From Ruminococcus sp. (GTDB lineage Bacteria; Bacillota; Clostridia; Oscillospirales; Ruminococcaceae): a stretch of 46,320 bases of DNA. The notes beneath the pieces were generated by a model that saw nothing but the letters and a program-made list of their open reading frames with translations, had not been told where the DNA came from and did not search any database. The DNA is taken from assembly GCA_017450925.1 (NCBI GenBank), contig JAFSSS010000051.1, forward strand, positions 1-46,320, in the 5' to 3' direction. Positions 17,357 to 24,925 of the stretch are shown here, one piece after another (positions within the stretch are counted from its first letter, which is position 1; each line of letters begins with the position of its first letter). The position numbers were made by a program, and so were the translations under genes.

Positions 17357-19326
17357 AGGGCGGTCATATAAAAAAATACCGCGCCCAGCGCAGGATAGCG
17401 GTGATCTCTGTGGCGCTTATCATCTTCACAGCTCTGATGCTGACGCTTTTTTCTGCGATCTACTATGACCGCTTCACTATCGAAACCTGCACCGACAATG
17501 CAAAGCGCTTCAAGGCGGAGCTGACGGAGTCCTTGGAGTATCTGAATCTTGATACTCTGGATGACGACGGTGACAAGGCTCTGCGCTATGACACACTGCG
17601 CCAGTTTCTAAGACGGCTCTGTGCCTCCTCGGGCATAGAGTATATCTATCTGTTCAGAGCGGGCTTTGACGACGATAATATGCACTACATCATGTCGGCC
17701 GCTGTCGAGGACGATCTGGACGAGGTCATCAGCAGAGAGCGCGGCAAGGATGCAAGCATCTACATGGATGACCGAAGCTATATAGACAAGGCGCTGGAGG
17801 GTGAGCTTGCAGGCCCCGAAAGGCTGAACAACGAGTTCGGCAGAGAGCTTGCGTACTATTTCCCTATGTATGACAAGCAAAAGCGGTTGAGCTATATCGT
17901 GGGGATAGATTACAACATTTCCCGGATACGGAGTCAGGCTATAGCTTATGTGTTGAGAACTGTGCTGATAGTAACTGTTGTGCTGCTGGTGGTAATGACT
18001 GTTATGCTGCTTGTGTTGAGGAAGAAGCTGTTCATCCCGGTAAGGCGCATCGCCGAGCAGATGAATTCCTTCGACCCCGAAAAGGAGCAGGAAAAGCTGC
18101 AGCTCAATTCCTATTACGAGATCGTGGAGATCAACGAGTCCTTCAACAAGCTTTCCGGGGATATCGTGGGATATATCCGCAACATACGCTCTATGGCGAA
18201 TGAACGCGCCAAAGCCTCGGCAGAGCTTAGCATTGCAAGGAAGATACAGATCGGCATGGTGCCGATGAGCTTCAGCCGCGTTGGACCCGGGTACGAGATC
18301 AATGCGATCGCCTGTCCGGCCAGAGAGGTCGGAGGGGATCTTTATGACTGCTTTGAGGCGGATGAGAGGGTCTGCACCGTCATAGCCGACGTTTCGGGAA
18401 AGGGAGTTGCGGCGGCTCTGTTCATGAGCATGGCCAAGCACATCATCAGAGACAGACTGAAAACGAGCCTTGACCCCGCCTGCGCTCTCAACGCTGCCAA
18501 TGAGGAGCTTTGTGCGGAAAACCCCGAGGGAATGTTCGTTACCGCATTTGCGGCTGTCCTTGATACAAGAACGGGAGAATGGATATACGCCAATGCGGGA
18601 CACACACATCCGCTTATCTCCGACAGCAGCGGCAGGAGGTACCTTGTCCCGGATACCGGCATCGCTCTTGGTCTGTTTGAGGATGCGGGGATCGTCAACG
18701 AATCTGTGATACTTGAAAACGGTGCCTGTGTGTCTGTCTATACCGACGGCATCACGGAGGCGGTATCAAAGGACAATGTGCTGTTCGGCGAGGAACGCCT
18801 GCTTGAGGCCTGCGCCGGGAATACGGCCGCCGAGGCTGTTGAGTCCGTAAAACGCGCTGTAGCTGACTTTACGCTGGGAAACGAGCAGTCGGACGATATG
18901 ACGATGCTGGCACTTAGGTTCGATGCGGCAGACAGGATCGTAAGCGAGCGGCTGGCGGCGGAGATGCCGTCCCTTGCGAGAATGCGTTCACTGCTGCTTG
19001 ATGCGGCGGCTGACTTTGAGAACAAGCGGCATATCGCCCTTGCCTGTGAGGAGATCTTCGTCAACATCGTGGATTATTCCGGCACCGACACCATAGGCGT
19101 TATAATCGGCAGCGGCCGGGGCAGACTGACTGTGCGTTTTGAGGACAGCGGCAAGCCCTTTGACCCTCTGACGGAAATGCCCGAGGAAAAGGAATTCGAT
19201 GAATACGACACCGGCGGCATGGGCATTCGGATGATGACAAAGATCGCTGACAAGCTTCGCTATTCAAGGATCGGCGGCAGGAACATCCTTGTAATGTCGT
19301 TTACGTCCGAAAAGAAAGAACAGTAA
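17353..19326 (+). CDS. Membrane PP2C (SpoIIE-type) phosphatase fused to an RsbW-like kinase domain
   Basis: A 657-residue partner-switching protein. Membrane segments at about 15-37 and 196-222 flank an extracellular sensor of roughly 155 residues. A HAMP-like stretch (about 225-285) leads to a PP2C/SpoIIE phosphatase (about 310-525) with metal ligands in GGDLYD (327-332), ADVSGKG (345-351), YTDG (463-466) and SDDM (513-516). Residues about 530-652 are an HATPase (GHKL) domain with ACEEIFVNIVDYS, FEDSGKPFDP and GGMGIRMM (621-628). One chain can therefore dephosphorylate and phosphorylate STAS proteins. The overlapping upstream STAS gene is the obvious substrate. The sensor's signal is unknown. 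The divergent NRPS is a possible output, but nothing in the sequence proves it. Confidence 0.93.
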   Translation: MKGGHIKKYRAQRRIAVISVALIIFTALMLTLFSAIYYDRFTIETCTDNAKRFKAELTESLEYLNLDTLDDDGDKALRYDTLRQFLRRLCASSGIEYIYLFRAGFDDDNMHYIMSAAVEDDLDEVISRERGKDASIYMDDRSYIDKALEGELAGPERLNNEFGRELAYYFPMYDKQKRLSYIVGIDYNISRIRSQAIAYVLRTVLIVTVVLLVVMTVMLLVLRKKLFIPVRRIAEQMNSFDPEKEQEKLQLNSYYEIVEINESFNKLSGDIVGYIRNIRSMANERAKASAELSIARKIQIGMVPMSFSRVGPGYEINAIACPAREVGGDLYDCFEADERVCTVIADVSGKGVAAALFMSMAKHIIRDRLKTSLDPACALNAANEELCAENPEGMFVTAFAAVLDTRTGEWIYANAGHTHPLISDSSGRRYLVPDTGIALGLFEDAGIVNESVILENGACVSVYTDGITEAVSKDNVLFGEERLLEACAGNTAAEAVESVKRAVADFTLGNEQSDDMTMLALRFDAADRIVSERLAAEMPSLARMRSLLLDAAADFENKRHIALACEEIFVNIVDYSGTDTIGVIIGSGRGRLTVRFEDSGKPFDPLTEMPEEKEFDEYDTGGMGIRMMTKIADKLRYSRIGGRNILVMSFTSEKKEQ

Positions 19327-19359
19327 AAAGACCAATTTCGATAAGTGCTGCTGTAGTCG

Positions 19360-19556
19360 ATAATGGATAACGGATAATGAAAAGAGAGCGTCCTTGGCGC
19401 ACGAATGCCCATTCGGGCGCTGCAGAGAGTTCGTATAAATGCAATTGTGCATTATATCAAAACGATCTGCGGTGTTCGAGCCGGACAAAGCGAATGTTCC
19501 ATTCGCTTCCGCGCCAAGGACGCTCTTTTCATTATCAAATATCAGCTATCCATTAT
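19360..19556. repeat. Long palindromic intergenic repeat (family B)
   Basis: The left arm (19360-19400) ends GAGCGTCCTTGGCGC and the right arm (19511-19556) begins GCGCCAAGGACGCTC. Outer parts ATAATGGATAAC and GCTATCCATTAT also pair. Nested palindromes inside include GCGAATGTTCCATTCGC. It separates two converging genes, and its right arm overlaps the stop codon of the PPTase gene. Non-coding. Confidence 0.8.
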
Positions 19557-20204
19557 CAACTGTAAATGACAGTCTGTCATTTGCCTTAAGTCCTCCGTCA
19601 GCGCGGAGAGGCTGACGGGGATAAGCGCGGCATCATCTCCGTCGGCAGAGACAGCGGCGATGCTGCTGCTGCCCCGGTCGATGACGGTGATGCGCCCGAG
19701 GGCGGCGGTGTCGGCAGCTTTAAGGTCGTCGGTGATGCCGGTGCCGAGCATTTTCAGATATGCCTCCTTCATAGCCCAGATGCGGGTGAAGGCTCTGGCA
19801 GGGTCGTCGGAGCTGCGGACGGCGGCGGCCTCCGCTTCGGAGCAGACCGCCTTTACAACAGCCTCTCCGGGATAGGTTATGTCCTGTATGTCGCCGCCGA
19901 CCTCGCTGTCGGACAGCACGCATATGCAGCCGAGAGGGCAGTGGCTAAGGCTGAAATGCACCTCAGGGCGGTCGGCAAGATAGGGCTTGCCGTTCGCGCT
20001 CACGGCAAGGGTGAAATCAGCTATGCCCCGGCTGTGCTTCAGACCGTATGTCAGCAGCCGGTAGGCTGCAGCGCAGGAGAGCCTGTCCCGGCGGAAGCGG
20101 TAGCGCCGGGCTTTCTGCTGCCGGTATTCCGGCATGGACTGTATCATAGCTGTCAGAGCCGCATCCGTGACGGAGCTGTATTCGTCAAAAAGATATATCT
20201 CCAT
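19542..20204 (-). CDS. Sfp-type 4'-phosphopantetheinyl transferase
   Basis: A 220-residue PPTase that would attach phosphopantetheine to carrier serines (510 and 1528) of the neighbouring NRPS. Motifs in order: RRYRFRRDRLSCAAAYRLL, GKPYL (72-76), FSLSHC (84-89), VGGDIQ (102-107), WAMKEAYLKMLG (143-154). The usual metal motif is VGIDIE; here Asp105 and Glu147 remain but the second acidic residue is Gln107. The last five residues and the stop lie inside palindromic repeat B, so the native C-terminus may have been replaced by the repeat insertion. A second carrier-protein role in fatty acid synthesis is possible. Confidence 0.9.
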   Translation of the reverse strand: MEIYLFDEYSSVTDAALTAMIQSMPEYRQQKARRYRFRRDRLSCAAAYRLLTYGLKHSRGIADFTLAVSANGKPYLADRPEVHFSLSHCPLGCICVLSDSEVGGDIQDITYPGEAVVKAVCSEAEAAAVRSSDDPARAFTRIWAMKEAYLKMLGTGITDDLKAADTAALGRITVIDRGSSSIAAVSADGDDAALIPVSLSALTEDLRQMTDCHLQLIMDS

Positions 20205-20259
20205 ATTCTCACCGCCTTACAGGATTATCATATCACACCGAGGCTGCGGCGTCAAGAGT

Positions 20260-20288
20260 TTGACAAAGCGTTTGAGGTGTGATATAAT
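20260..20288 (+). promoter_or_regulatory. Sigma-A promoter of the GNAT gene
   Basis: TTGACA and TATAAT, both perfect, with a 17-base spacer, 39 bases before the ATG. Confidence 0.85.
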
Positions 20289-20327
20289 TTATCGGTAACC
20301 TTTGGTAGTGAATGCAGGGAAAAAGCT

Positions 20328-20876
20328 ATGGATAAACTGTTTGATGTCATCCCCCGGACAGAGGGGGAGAGAATAGTGCTGGAGAGGCTCTGCAGCCGGG
20401 ATATCCCGGCGCTTGAGGAGCTGGTCTCGGACGGAGAGGTCTATCGCTATCTGCCGTCCTTTCTTGCCGAAAGGCAGGGCGGAGATATGCAGCAGCTCAT
20501 CGGCCGGCTGTACGGGGAATGCATTTTGAAAAAAGAGACGCTTATACTCGGCATATTTGAGAAGCCGGAGCGGAGGTTTTGCGGCCTTGCCGAGCTTTAC
20601 GGCTATAAGGAAGAGCGGTATTCGGTCTGCATCGGCTACCGCCTTAGCCGTGACTGCTGGGGAAAGGGCATTGCGACCGAAACGGTAAGGCTGATAGCGG
20701 AGCATCTCCGAACACATACGGATATCAGATATTTAAACGCCAGCTGCATGACCGATAATTCCGCCTCGGCAAGAGTGCTGGAGAAATGCGGCTTCGTGCG
20801 GACGGAAAGAGCCGTCCGGGAGGACTGGGGGCTGGCGGAGCCGGTGTATGCCGATAAGTGGCAGCTCTCGGTGTAA
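20328..20876 (+). CDS. GNAT-family N-acetyltransferase (RimJ/RimL-like)
   Basis: A 182-residue GNAT protein. The opening TEGERIVLERLCSRDIPALEEL is typical of the RimJ/RimL group, the acetyl-CoA site is CWGKGIATETVRLIAEH (about 109-125), and the closing motif is NSASARVLEKCGFVR. Substrate is unknown; family members modify ribosomal protein N-termini, amino acids or antibiotics. It has its own consensus promoter, and the following operon has another, so it is likely a single-gene unit. A tailoring role for the neighbouring biosynthetic genes is only a position-based guess. Confidence 0.88.
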   Translation: MDKLFDVIPRTEGERIVLERLCSRDIPALEELVSDGEVYRYLPSFLAERQGGDMQQLIGRLYGECILKKETLILGIFEKPERRFCGLAELYGYKEERYSVCIGYRLSRDCWGKGIATETVRLIAEHLRTHTDIRYLNASCMTDNSASARVLEKCGFVRTERAVREDWGLAEPVYADKWQLSV

Positions 20877-20901
20877 AACGCAGGCAGTGCGACGCAGCTT
20901 G

Positions 20902-20930
20902 TTGACTTTATTGCAGGAACGCGGTATAAT
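20902..20930 (+). promoter_or_regulatory. Sigma-A promoter of the PqqD/kinase/peptidase/exporter operon
   Basis: TTGACT and TATAAT with a 17-base spacer, 45 bases upstream of the first start codon. Confidence 0.85.
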
Positions 20931-20975
20931 AACGTCGTAAGAGGAGCGCTCGGGATATAGAAAGGAACCGTAAAA

Positions 20976-21239
20976 ATGAAGCTTAGGAAAGATTTTATCG
21001 TACATAACACGGATAAGGAGACCATGCTGGTGGCGACCGGCAAGGCGAAATTCTCCGGGCTGGTAAAGGGAAACCTTATGCTGGGGGAGATACTCTCTCT
21101 GCTCGGAAAGGAGACCGCCGAGGAGGAGGTCGTCCGCAAAATGCGGGAGAAGTACGATGCCCCCGCCGGGAAGATCGAGGCCGATGTTCACAAGGTCATC
21201 TCCGAGCTGCGGAAGATCGGTGCGATCGAGGGTAAGTAA
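20976..21239 (+). CDS. PqqD-like peptide-binding chaperone
   Basis: An 87-residue PqqD-family protein (also called RiPP recognition element). It has the small winged-helix pattern: DFIVHNTDKETMLVATGK strands, LVKGNLMLGEILSLLGKETAEEEVVRKM helices and the closing HKVISELRKIGAI helix. Such domains hold leader peptides and present them to maturation enzymes. The stop overlaps the next ATG (TAATG), so it is tightly coupled to the kinase-like gene. No precursor peptide or radical SAM enzyme is visible in the window, which leaves its peptide partner open. Confidence 0.88.
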   Translation: MKLRKDFIVHNTDKETMLVATGKAKFSGLVKGNLMLGEILSLLGKETAEEEVVRKMREKYDAPAGKIEADVHKVISELRKIGAIEGK

Positions 21240-21967
21240 TGACGGGTTTATACAGGATCGCCGGAAAGGTGATCGAGGTACGCTCGATCTATAGCAGGGT
21301 GCATGAATACTGCCGGGATTACCGCTTTGACGGCACGCCCGATCTCACCGTTGCTGTTTCGCAGGAGGATATCGGCTATGAACGTGAGCGGGAGAGAGCC
21401 GCGGCGCTGCTTGAGGGCAGACAGCCCTATATCCCCGCGGAGGACAGCCTTGAGGAGCTGGCCGTCTATCGGAAGATCGCCGAGGGGATGCTGGAATATG
21501 ATACGTTTCTGTTCCACGGCTCCTGCGTTGCGGTGAACGGTGAGGGATATCTTTTTACCGCAAGCTCCGGGACTGGCAAATCCACCCATACCGCGCTGTG
21601 GAGAAAGCTGCTGGGGGATAGGGCGGTAATGGTGAACGACGATAAGCCCCTTATCCGCGCGGACGGCAGCGGAGTGACGGTCTTCGGCACGCCCTATAAC
21701 GGCAAGCACCGTCTCGGGGCTGATATAGCCGTGCCGCTGAAGGCGGTCTGTCTGCTTGAACGCGCCCCCGAGAATACGATAGTCCCTGTAACAAGGGATG
21801 AGGCCTATGTAAGGCTGGTGCAGCAGACCTACCGTCCCGCCGAGCCTGTTCTGATGATGAAGACCATGAAGCTTATAGACAGGCTGGCTGACGGCGTGAA
21901 GCTTTACCGGTTGGGCTGCAATATGGACATAGAGGCGGCAGCCGTCGCCTACGAGGGAATGAAATGA
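21239..21967 (+). CDS. HPr-kinase-like P-loop protein (RiPP-associated serine kinase type)
   Basis: A 242-residue protein with the HprK/PEP-carboxykinase-like kinase fold. The P-loop is ASSGTGKST (108-116), preceded by FHGSCVAV (92-99), and the acidic pair VNDDKPL (132-138) matches the HprK catalytic or metal segment. It is shorter than HprK and lacks the N-terminal regulatory domain, so it is not the carbon-control enzyme. Relatives sit beside PqqD-like and exporter genes in peptide maturation clusters and may phosphorylate a peptide serine or a cofactor. It overlaps both neighbours and belongs to the exporter operon. Confidence 0.82.
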   Translation: MTGLYRIAGKVIEVRSIYSRVHEYCRDYRFDGTPDLTVAVSQEDIGYERERERAAALLEGRQPYIPAEDSLEELAVYRKIAEGMLEYDTFLFHGSCVAVNGEGYLFTASSGTGKSTHTALWRKLLGDRAVMVNDDKPLIRADGSGVTVFGTPYNGKHRLGADIAVPLKAVCLLERAPENTIVPVTRDEAYVRLVQQTYRPAEPVLMMKTMKLIDRLADGVKLYRLGCNMDIEAAAVAYEGMK

Positions 21968-22407
21968 CTTTTGAGGATTATCTTGAGAAAAACGGCGAGC
22001 TGACCTATTCCAATGTGGGCACCAGCATGATGCCCCTGCTGCGTCAGCACCGCGACCTGTTTACCGTAAGGCGAAAGGGAAGAGCCAGATGCCGGGCGGG
22101 GGACGTGGTGCTTTACAAGCGGCCGCCGGACAGATATGTGCTGCACAGGATCATCAAAGTGCTGCCGGACAGCTATGTGATCCTCGGGGACAACTGCTTT
22201 GCCAAGGAATACGGTATCAAGGACAGCGATATCCTTGCGGTCATGACCGGCTTCGTCCGCGGCGGCAGGGAGCATTCCGTGAACGACCGGGGGTATCGGC
22301 TGTATTCCGCGGTCATCATGCACACTGTCCCGGTAAGGATCGCTGTGAAAAAGCTGAAATTCAGACTTAAAGGCTTAGCCAAGAGAATACTGTATGGAAA
22401 GAAATAA
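21964..22407 (+). CDS. S24/S26-type (signal-peptidase-like) peptidase
   Basis: A 147-residue peptidase-like protein. VGTSMMPLL (18-26) supplies the nucleophile Ser21, GDVVLYKRPPDRYVLHRI (46-63) supplies His61, and VILGDNCFAKEYGI contains Asp76. Histidine in place of the bacterial lysine marks the ER/archaeal/SipW type of signal peptidase. I see no clear N-terminal membrane anchor; a hydrophobic patch near VIMHTVPVRIAV is weak. It probably cleaves a peptide leader or signal before or during export. It overlaps the kinase-like gene (ATGA) and the exporter gene by 14 bases. Confidence 0.83.
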   Translation: MTFEDYLEKNGELTYSNVGTSMMPLLRQHRDLFTVRRKGRARCRAGDVVLYKRPPDRYVLHRIIKVLPDSYVILGDNCFAKEYGIKDSDILAVMTGFVRGGREHSVNDRGYRLYSAVIMHTVPVRIAVKKLKFRLKGLAKRILYGKK

Positions 22408-24109
22408 TGCGGTAAAATGGCTCTATGCCGTTCCCGGAAAAAAGAAATGGTATATCGCTGCGCTTGTTCTGATCCAGTCGCTCAACGGAGCCGGCGGGGT
22501 ACTGTATGCGCTGCTGTTAAGGAACATCGTCGATAGCGCGGTCTCGCATAACAGTACAAAATTCTGGACCTATGCTGCTCTGACCGTCCTGCTCACCGCG
22601 GGACAGATAGGATTGAGGGCTGTTATAAGGTGGCTAAGCGAGTTGGCAAGGGCTTCGCTTGAAAACATCTTCAAGGCGAGACTGATGAAGAACATACTGA
22701 AAAAGGATTTTGCCAGCGTCAGCGCTTTGCATTCGGGAGAGTGGCTCAACCGTCTCACCAACGACACGGCTGTTATAGCTAACGCCTACGTCGATATCCT
22801 GCCGGGACTGGCGGGCATGGCGGTCAAGCTGATCTGCGCTGTGGTCATGATGATCGTGCTGGACAGCTTTTTTGCACTGCTTCTGCTGCCCTGCGGGATC
22901 GTTCTGCTGCTGACCACCTACGGCTTCCGCAAAAGGCTGAAAAGGCTGCACAAGAACGTGCAGGAAAAGGACGGCGCTCTCTGCATCTTCATGCAGGAGC
23001 GCATCGGGAGCCTTATGATGATACGCTCCTTTGCAGCAGAGAAGCAGGCCGAGGCAGACGCCCTTGATAAAATGAATGCCCATAAGGACGCCCGTATGCG
23101 CCGCATGAGGTTTTCAAACCTCTGCAACATCGGCTTCGGCGCCGCTATGAGCGGGATGTATCTCTTCGGGGCGGTATATTGCGCCCACGGCATCCTTAAC
23201 GATACCATATCCTTCGGCACCATGACTGCGATAACACAGCTTATCTCACAGATACAGTCGCCCTTTGCCAACATCACAGGCTATCTGCCGCGGTTCTATG
23301 CGATGACCGCCAGCGCGGAGCGGCTTATGGAGATCGAGCAGTTCGGCGAGGACGGTGAGGAGGCTCTGCCGCTTGATGAGGTCAGAGCCTGCTACAGGGA
23401 CAGCCTTGAAAGCATCGGGCTGAAGAATGCGGAGTTTACCTACTATCCTAATGTGGAGAACATTGAGACTCTGACAAAGGAGGATCAGCCGCTGGTGCTG
23501 AAGAATATCTCCGTCAGCATCGGAAAGGGCGAATATGTGGCGTTCACGGGGCACAGCGGCTGCGGGAAATCAACTGTGCTGAAGCTGCTGATGAGCATCT
23601 ACAAGCTGGACAGTGGCGAGAGATATCTCACTGTCAAGGAAGGACAGTCCGAAAAATTGGACAACAAATGGAGGCGGCTCTTCGCCTATGTCCCGCAGGG
23701 GAACCAGCTTATGTCCGGCACTGTGAGAGAGGTCGTCAGCTTTGCCGACAGCAGCGCCTCCTCGGATGAGGAACGGATAGAGAGGGCGCTGAAGATCGCC
23801 TGCGCGGACGAGTTTGTTTCGGGGCTTGAAAACGGCATCGACACCCGCCTCGGCGAGAGGGGAACAGGCCTTTCAGAGGGGCAGATGCAGCGCATCGCCG
23901 TGGCAAGGGCGCTTTTCTCTGACAGTCCCGTACTGCTGCTTGACGAGGCGACCTCGGCGCTTGACGAGGCCACCGAAAAGCGGCTGCTCGAAAATCTTCG
24001 CAGCATGACCGACAAGACAGTGGTGATAGTCACACACCGCCCCGCCGCACTGGAGATCTGCGACAGAGTCCTGCGGTTTACGGAAAACGGTATCGAGGAA
24101 CAGAACTGA
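22394..24109 (+). CDS. ABC exporter (fused membrane and ATPase domains)
   Basis: A 571-residue half-transporter. The six-helix exporter domain covers about 18-310, including segments near 20-42, 60-80, 140-160, 160-176, 245-265 and 272-290. The ATPase domain (about 342-568) has Walker A GHSGCGKST (386-394), signature LSEGQ (493-497, usually LSGGQ), Walker B VLLLDEATSALD (513-524) and the switch histidine in VIVTHRP. It should work as a dimer. As the last gene of the PqqD/kinase/peptidase operon it probably exports the matured product. Export of the NRPS product is an alternative because no other exporter is near. A terminator follows directly. Confidence 0.92.
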   Translation: MERNNAVKWLYAVPGKKKWYIAALVLIQSLNGAGGVLYALLLRNIVDSAVSHNSTKFWTYAALTVLLTAGQIGLRAVIRWLSELARASLENIFKARLMKNILKKDFASVSALHSGEWLNRLTNDTAVIANAYVDILPGLAGMAVKLICAVVMMIVLDSFFALLLLPCGIVLLLTTYGFRKRLKRLHKNVQEKDGALCIFMQERIGSLMMIRSFAAEKQAEADALDKMNAHKDARMRRMRFSNLCNIGFGAAMSGMYLFGAVYCAHGILNDTISFGTMTAITQLISQIQSPFANITGYLPRFYAMTASAERLMEIEQFGEDGEEALPLDEVRACYRDSLESIGLKNAEFTYYPNVENIETLTKEDQPLVLKNISVSIGKGEYVAFTGHSGCGKSTVLKLLMSIYKLDSGERYLTVKEGQSEKLDNKWRRLFAYVPQGNQLMSGTVREVVSFADSSASSDEERIERALKIACADEFVSGLENGIDTRLGERGTGLSEGQMQRIAVARALFSDSPVLLLDEATSALDEATEKRLLENLRSMTDKTVVIVTHRPAALEICDRVLRFTENGIEEQN

Positions 24110-24116
24110 TATAATG

Positions 24117-24147
24117 AAAAAAAGCACCGGGTCACGGTGCTTTTTTG
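24117..24147 (+). terminator. Terminator of the exporter operon
   Basis: AAAAAGCACCG and CGGTGCTTTTTT form an 11-bp stem with a GGTCA loop, eight bases after the stop. Confidence 0.88.
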
Positions 24148-24264
24148 CGAACAGTACAGTTGTTGTGAGTTTCAGTGCATAAAGGATAACGATACAAGCA
24201 AGGAAACACCGGCTATAGCCAGTATGATCCTCTGCTATGTCTGCTTCCGAGCCCGGCAAAATGA

Positions 24265-24297
24265 AACGCCCTCACCCATTTTACGGGTGAGGGCGTT
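24265..24297 (-). terminator. Hairpin terminator downstream of tRNA-Ala
   Basis: AACGCCCTCACCC pairs perfectly with GGGTGAGGGCGTT (13 bp, 7-base loop). On the minus strand it is followed by TCATTTTG. A second hairpin (GCAGGGGC/GCCCCTGC) lies directly between it and the tRNA end. Confidence 0.7.
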
Positions 24298-24319
24298 GGG
24301 TGCAGGGGCACGCCCCTGC

Positions 24320-24395
24320 TGGTGGAGTATAGGGGATTTGAACCCCTGACCCCCACACTGCCAGTGTGGTGCGCTTCCAGCTGCGCTAATACCCC
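24320..24395 (-). tRNA. tRNA-Ala (anticodon GGC)
   Basis: A 76-base cloverleaf including an encoded CCA. Acceptor arm GGGGTAT/ATACTCC carries the G3-U70 wobble pair that identifies alanine tRNAs. The D arm is GCGC...GCGC, the anticodon arm is CCACA-CTGGCAG-TGTGG with GGC at positions 34-36, and the T arm is AGGGG-TTCAAAT-CCCCT. Confidence 0.95.
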
Positions 24396-24413
24396 GGATA
24401 TCAGTACCTATAT

Positions 24414-24442
24414 ATTATATCAAATAATCACTGCGTTGTCAA
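24414..24442 (-). promoter_or_regulatory. Promoter of tRNA-Ala
   Basis: Perfect TTGACA and TATAAT on the minus strand with a 17-base spacer, about 19 bases before the tRNA. Confidence 0.85.
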
Positions 24443-24500
24443 GAGGTTGAATGAAATTTTTTTCGCTTCTGACAGAAGTACCCTTAAAGGCCAAAATCTA

Positions 24501-24529
24501 TTGACAATTCTGATAAAAAGTGGTATAAT
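24501..24529 (+). promoter_or_regulatory. Promoter of the crAss001_48-type small gene
   Basis: Perfect TTGACA and TATAAT with a 17-base spacer. Confidence 0.85.
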
Positions 24530-24585
24530 ATGATACAGGTCGTGAGACAAGATGACCTTATATGTAATAGAAGGAGGCCATATCT

Positions 24586-24834
24586 ATGGAACTGAAAGAA
24601 ACTATTGATCTGATGCTGTCCGATAACAGAAAAGACAGACTTAAAGCCGAATACTGGCAGACTAAGGCAAGGCTTGAGAAGCTGCATACTTATATTTCCA
24701 AGCTTGAGGCAGGCGGTGAGCCGGACGTTGATGACAGCGTAGATGTGCTGCAGGCTCAATATACTGCTATGAATGAGTATCTGTATTTCCTTGAATTGAG
24801 AATGAAGATGTACGGCTTCCTTGCTGCAGAGTGA
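24586..24834 (+). CDS. Small protein of the crAss001_48-related type
   Basis: An 82-residue helical protein. It opens MELKETIDLMLSDNRKDR, continues KAEYWQTKARLEKLHTYISKLEAG and ends MNEYLYFLELRMKMYG. This pattern (ELKDTIDLM, RFKAEYYQ, R-x-E-K-L, then a final helix reading YL-x-x-LE-x-R) recurs in phage and integrative-element small proteins called crAss001_48-related. Function is unknown. It has a perfect promoter and a strong ribosome binding site (AGAAGGAGG), so it should be well expressed. Outside an obvious phage context it may be a domesticated gene; its position next to a tRNA is also a common site for integrated elements. Confidence 0.75.
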   Translation: MELKETIDLMLSDNRKDRLKAEYWQTKARLEKLHTYISKLEAGGEPDVDDSVDVLQAQYTAMNEYLYFLELRMKMYGFLAAE

Positions 24835-24866
24835 TGCGGCGGACAACAGAAAACTGAAAACGGTCT

Positions 24867-24899
24867 GGCCTTGCCCTATGCGGCGAGGTCAGTTTTGTT
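24867..24899 (+). terminator. Probable terminator after the small gene
   Basis: GGCCTTGCC pairs with GGCGAGGTC (9 bp with G-T pairs, 6-base loop), followed by AGTTTTGTT. Confidence 0.55.
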
Positions 24900-24925
24900 A
24901 GATGATTTATGACGGAGTGTTTTAT

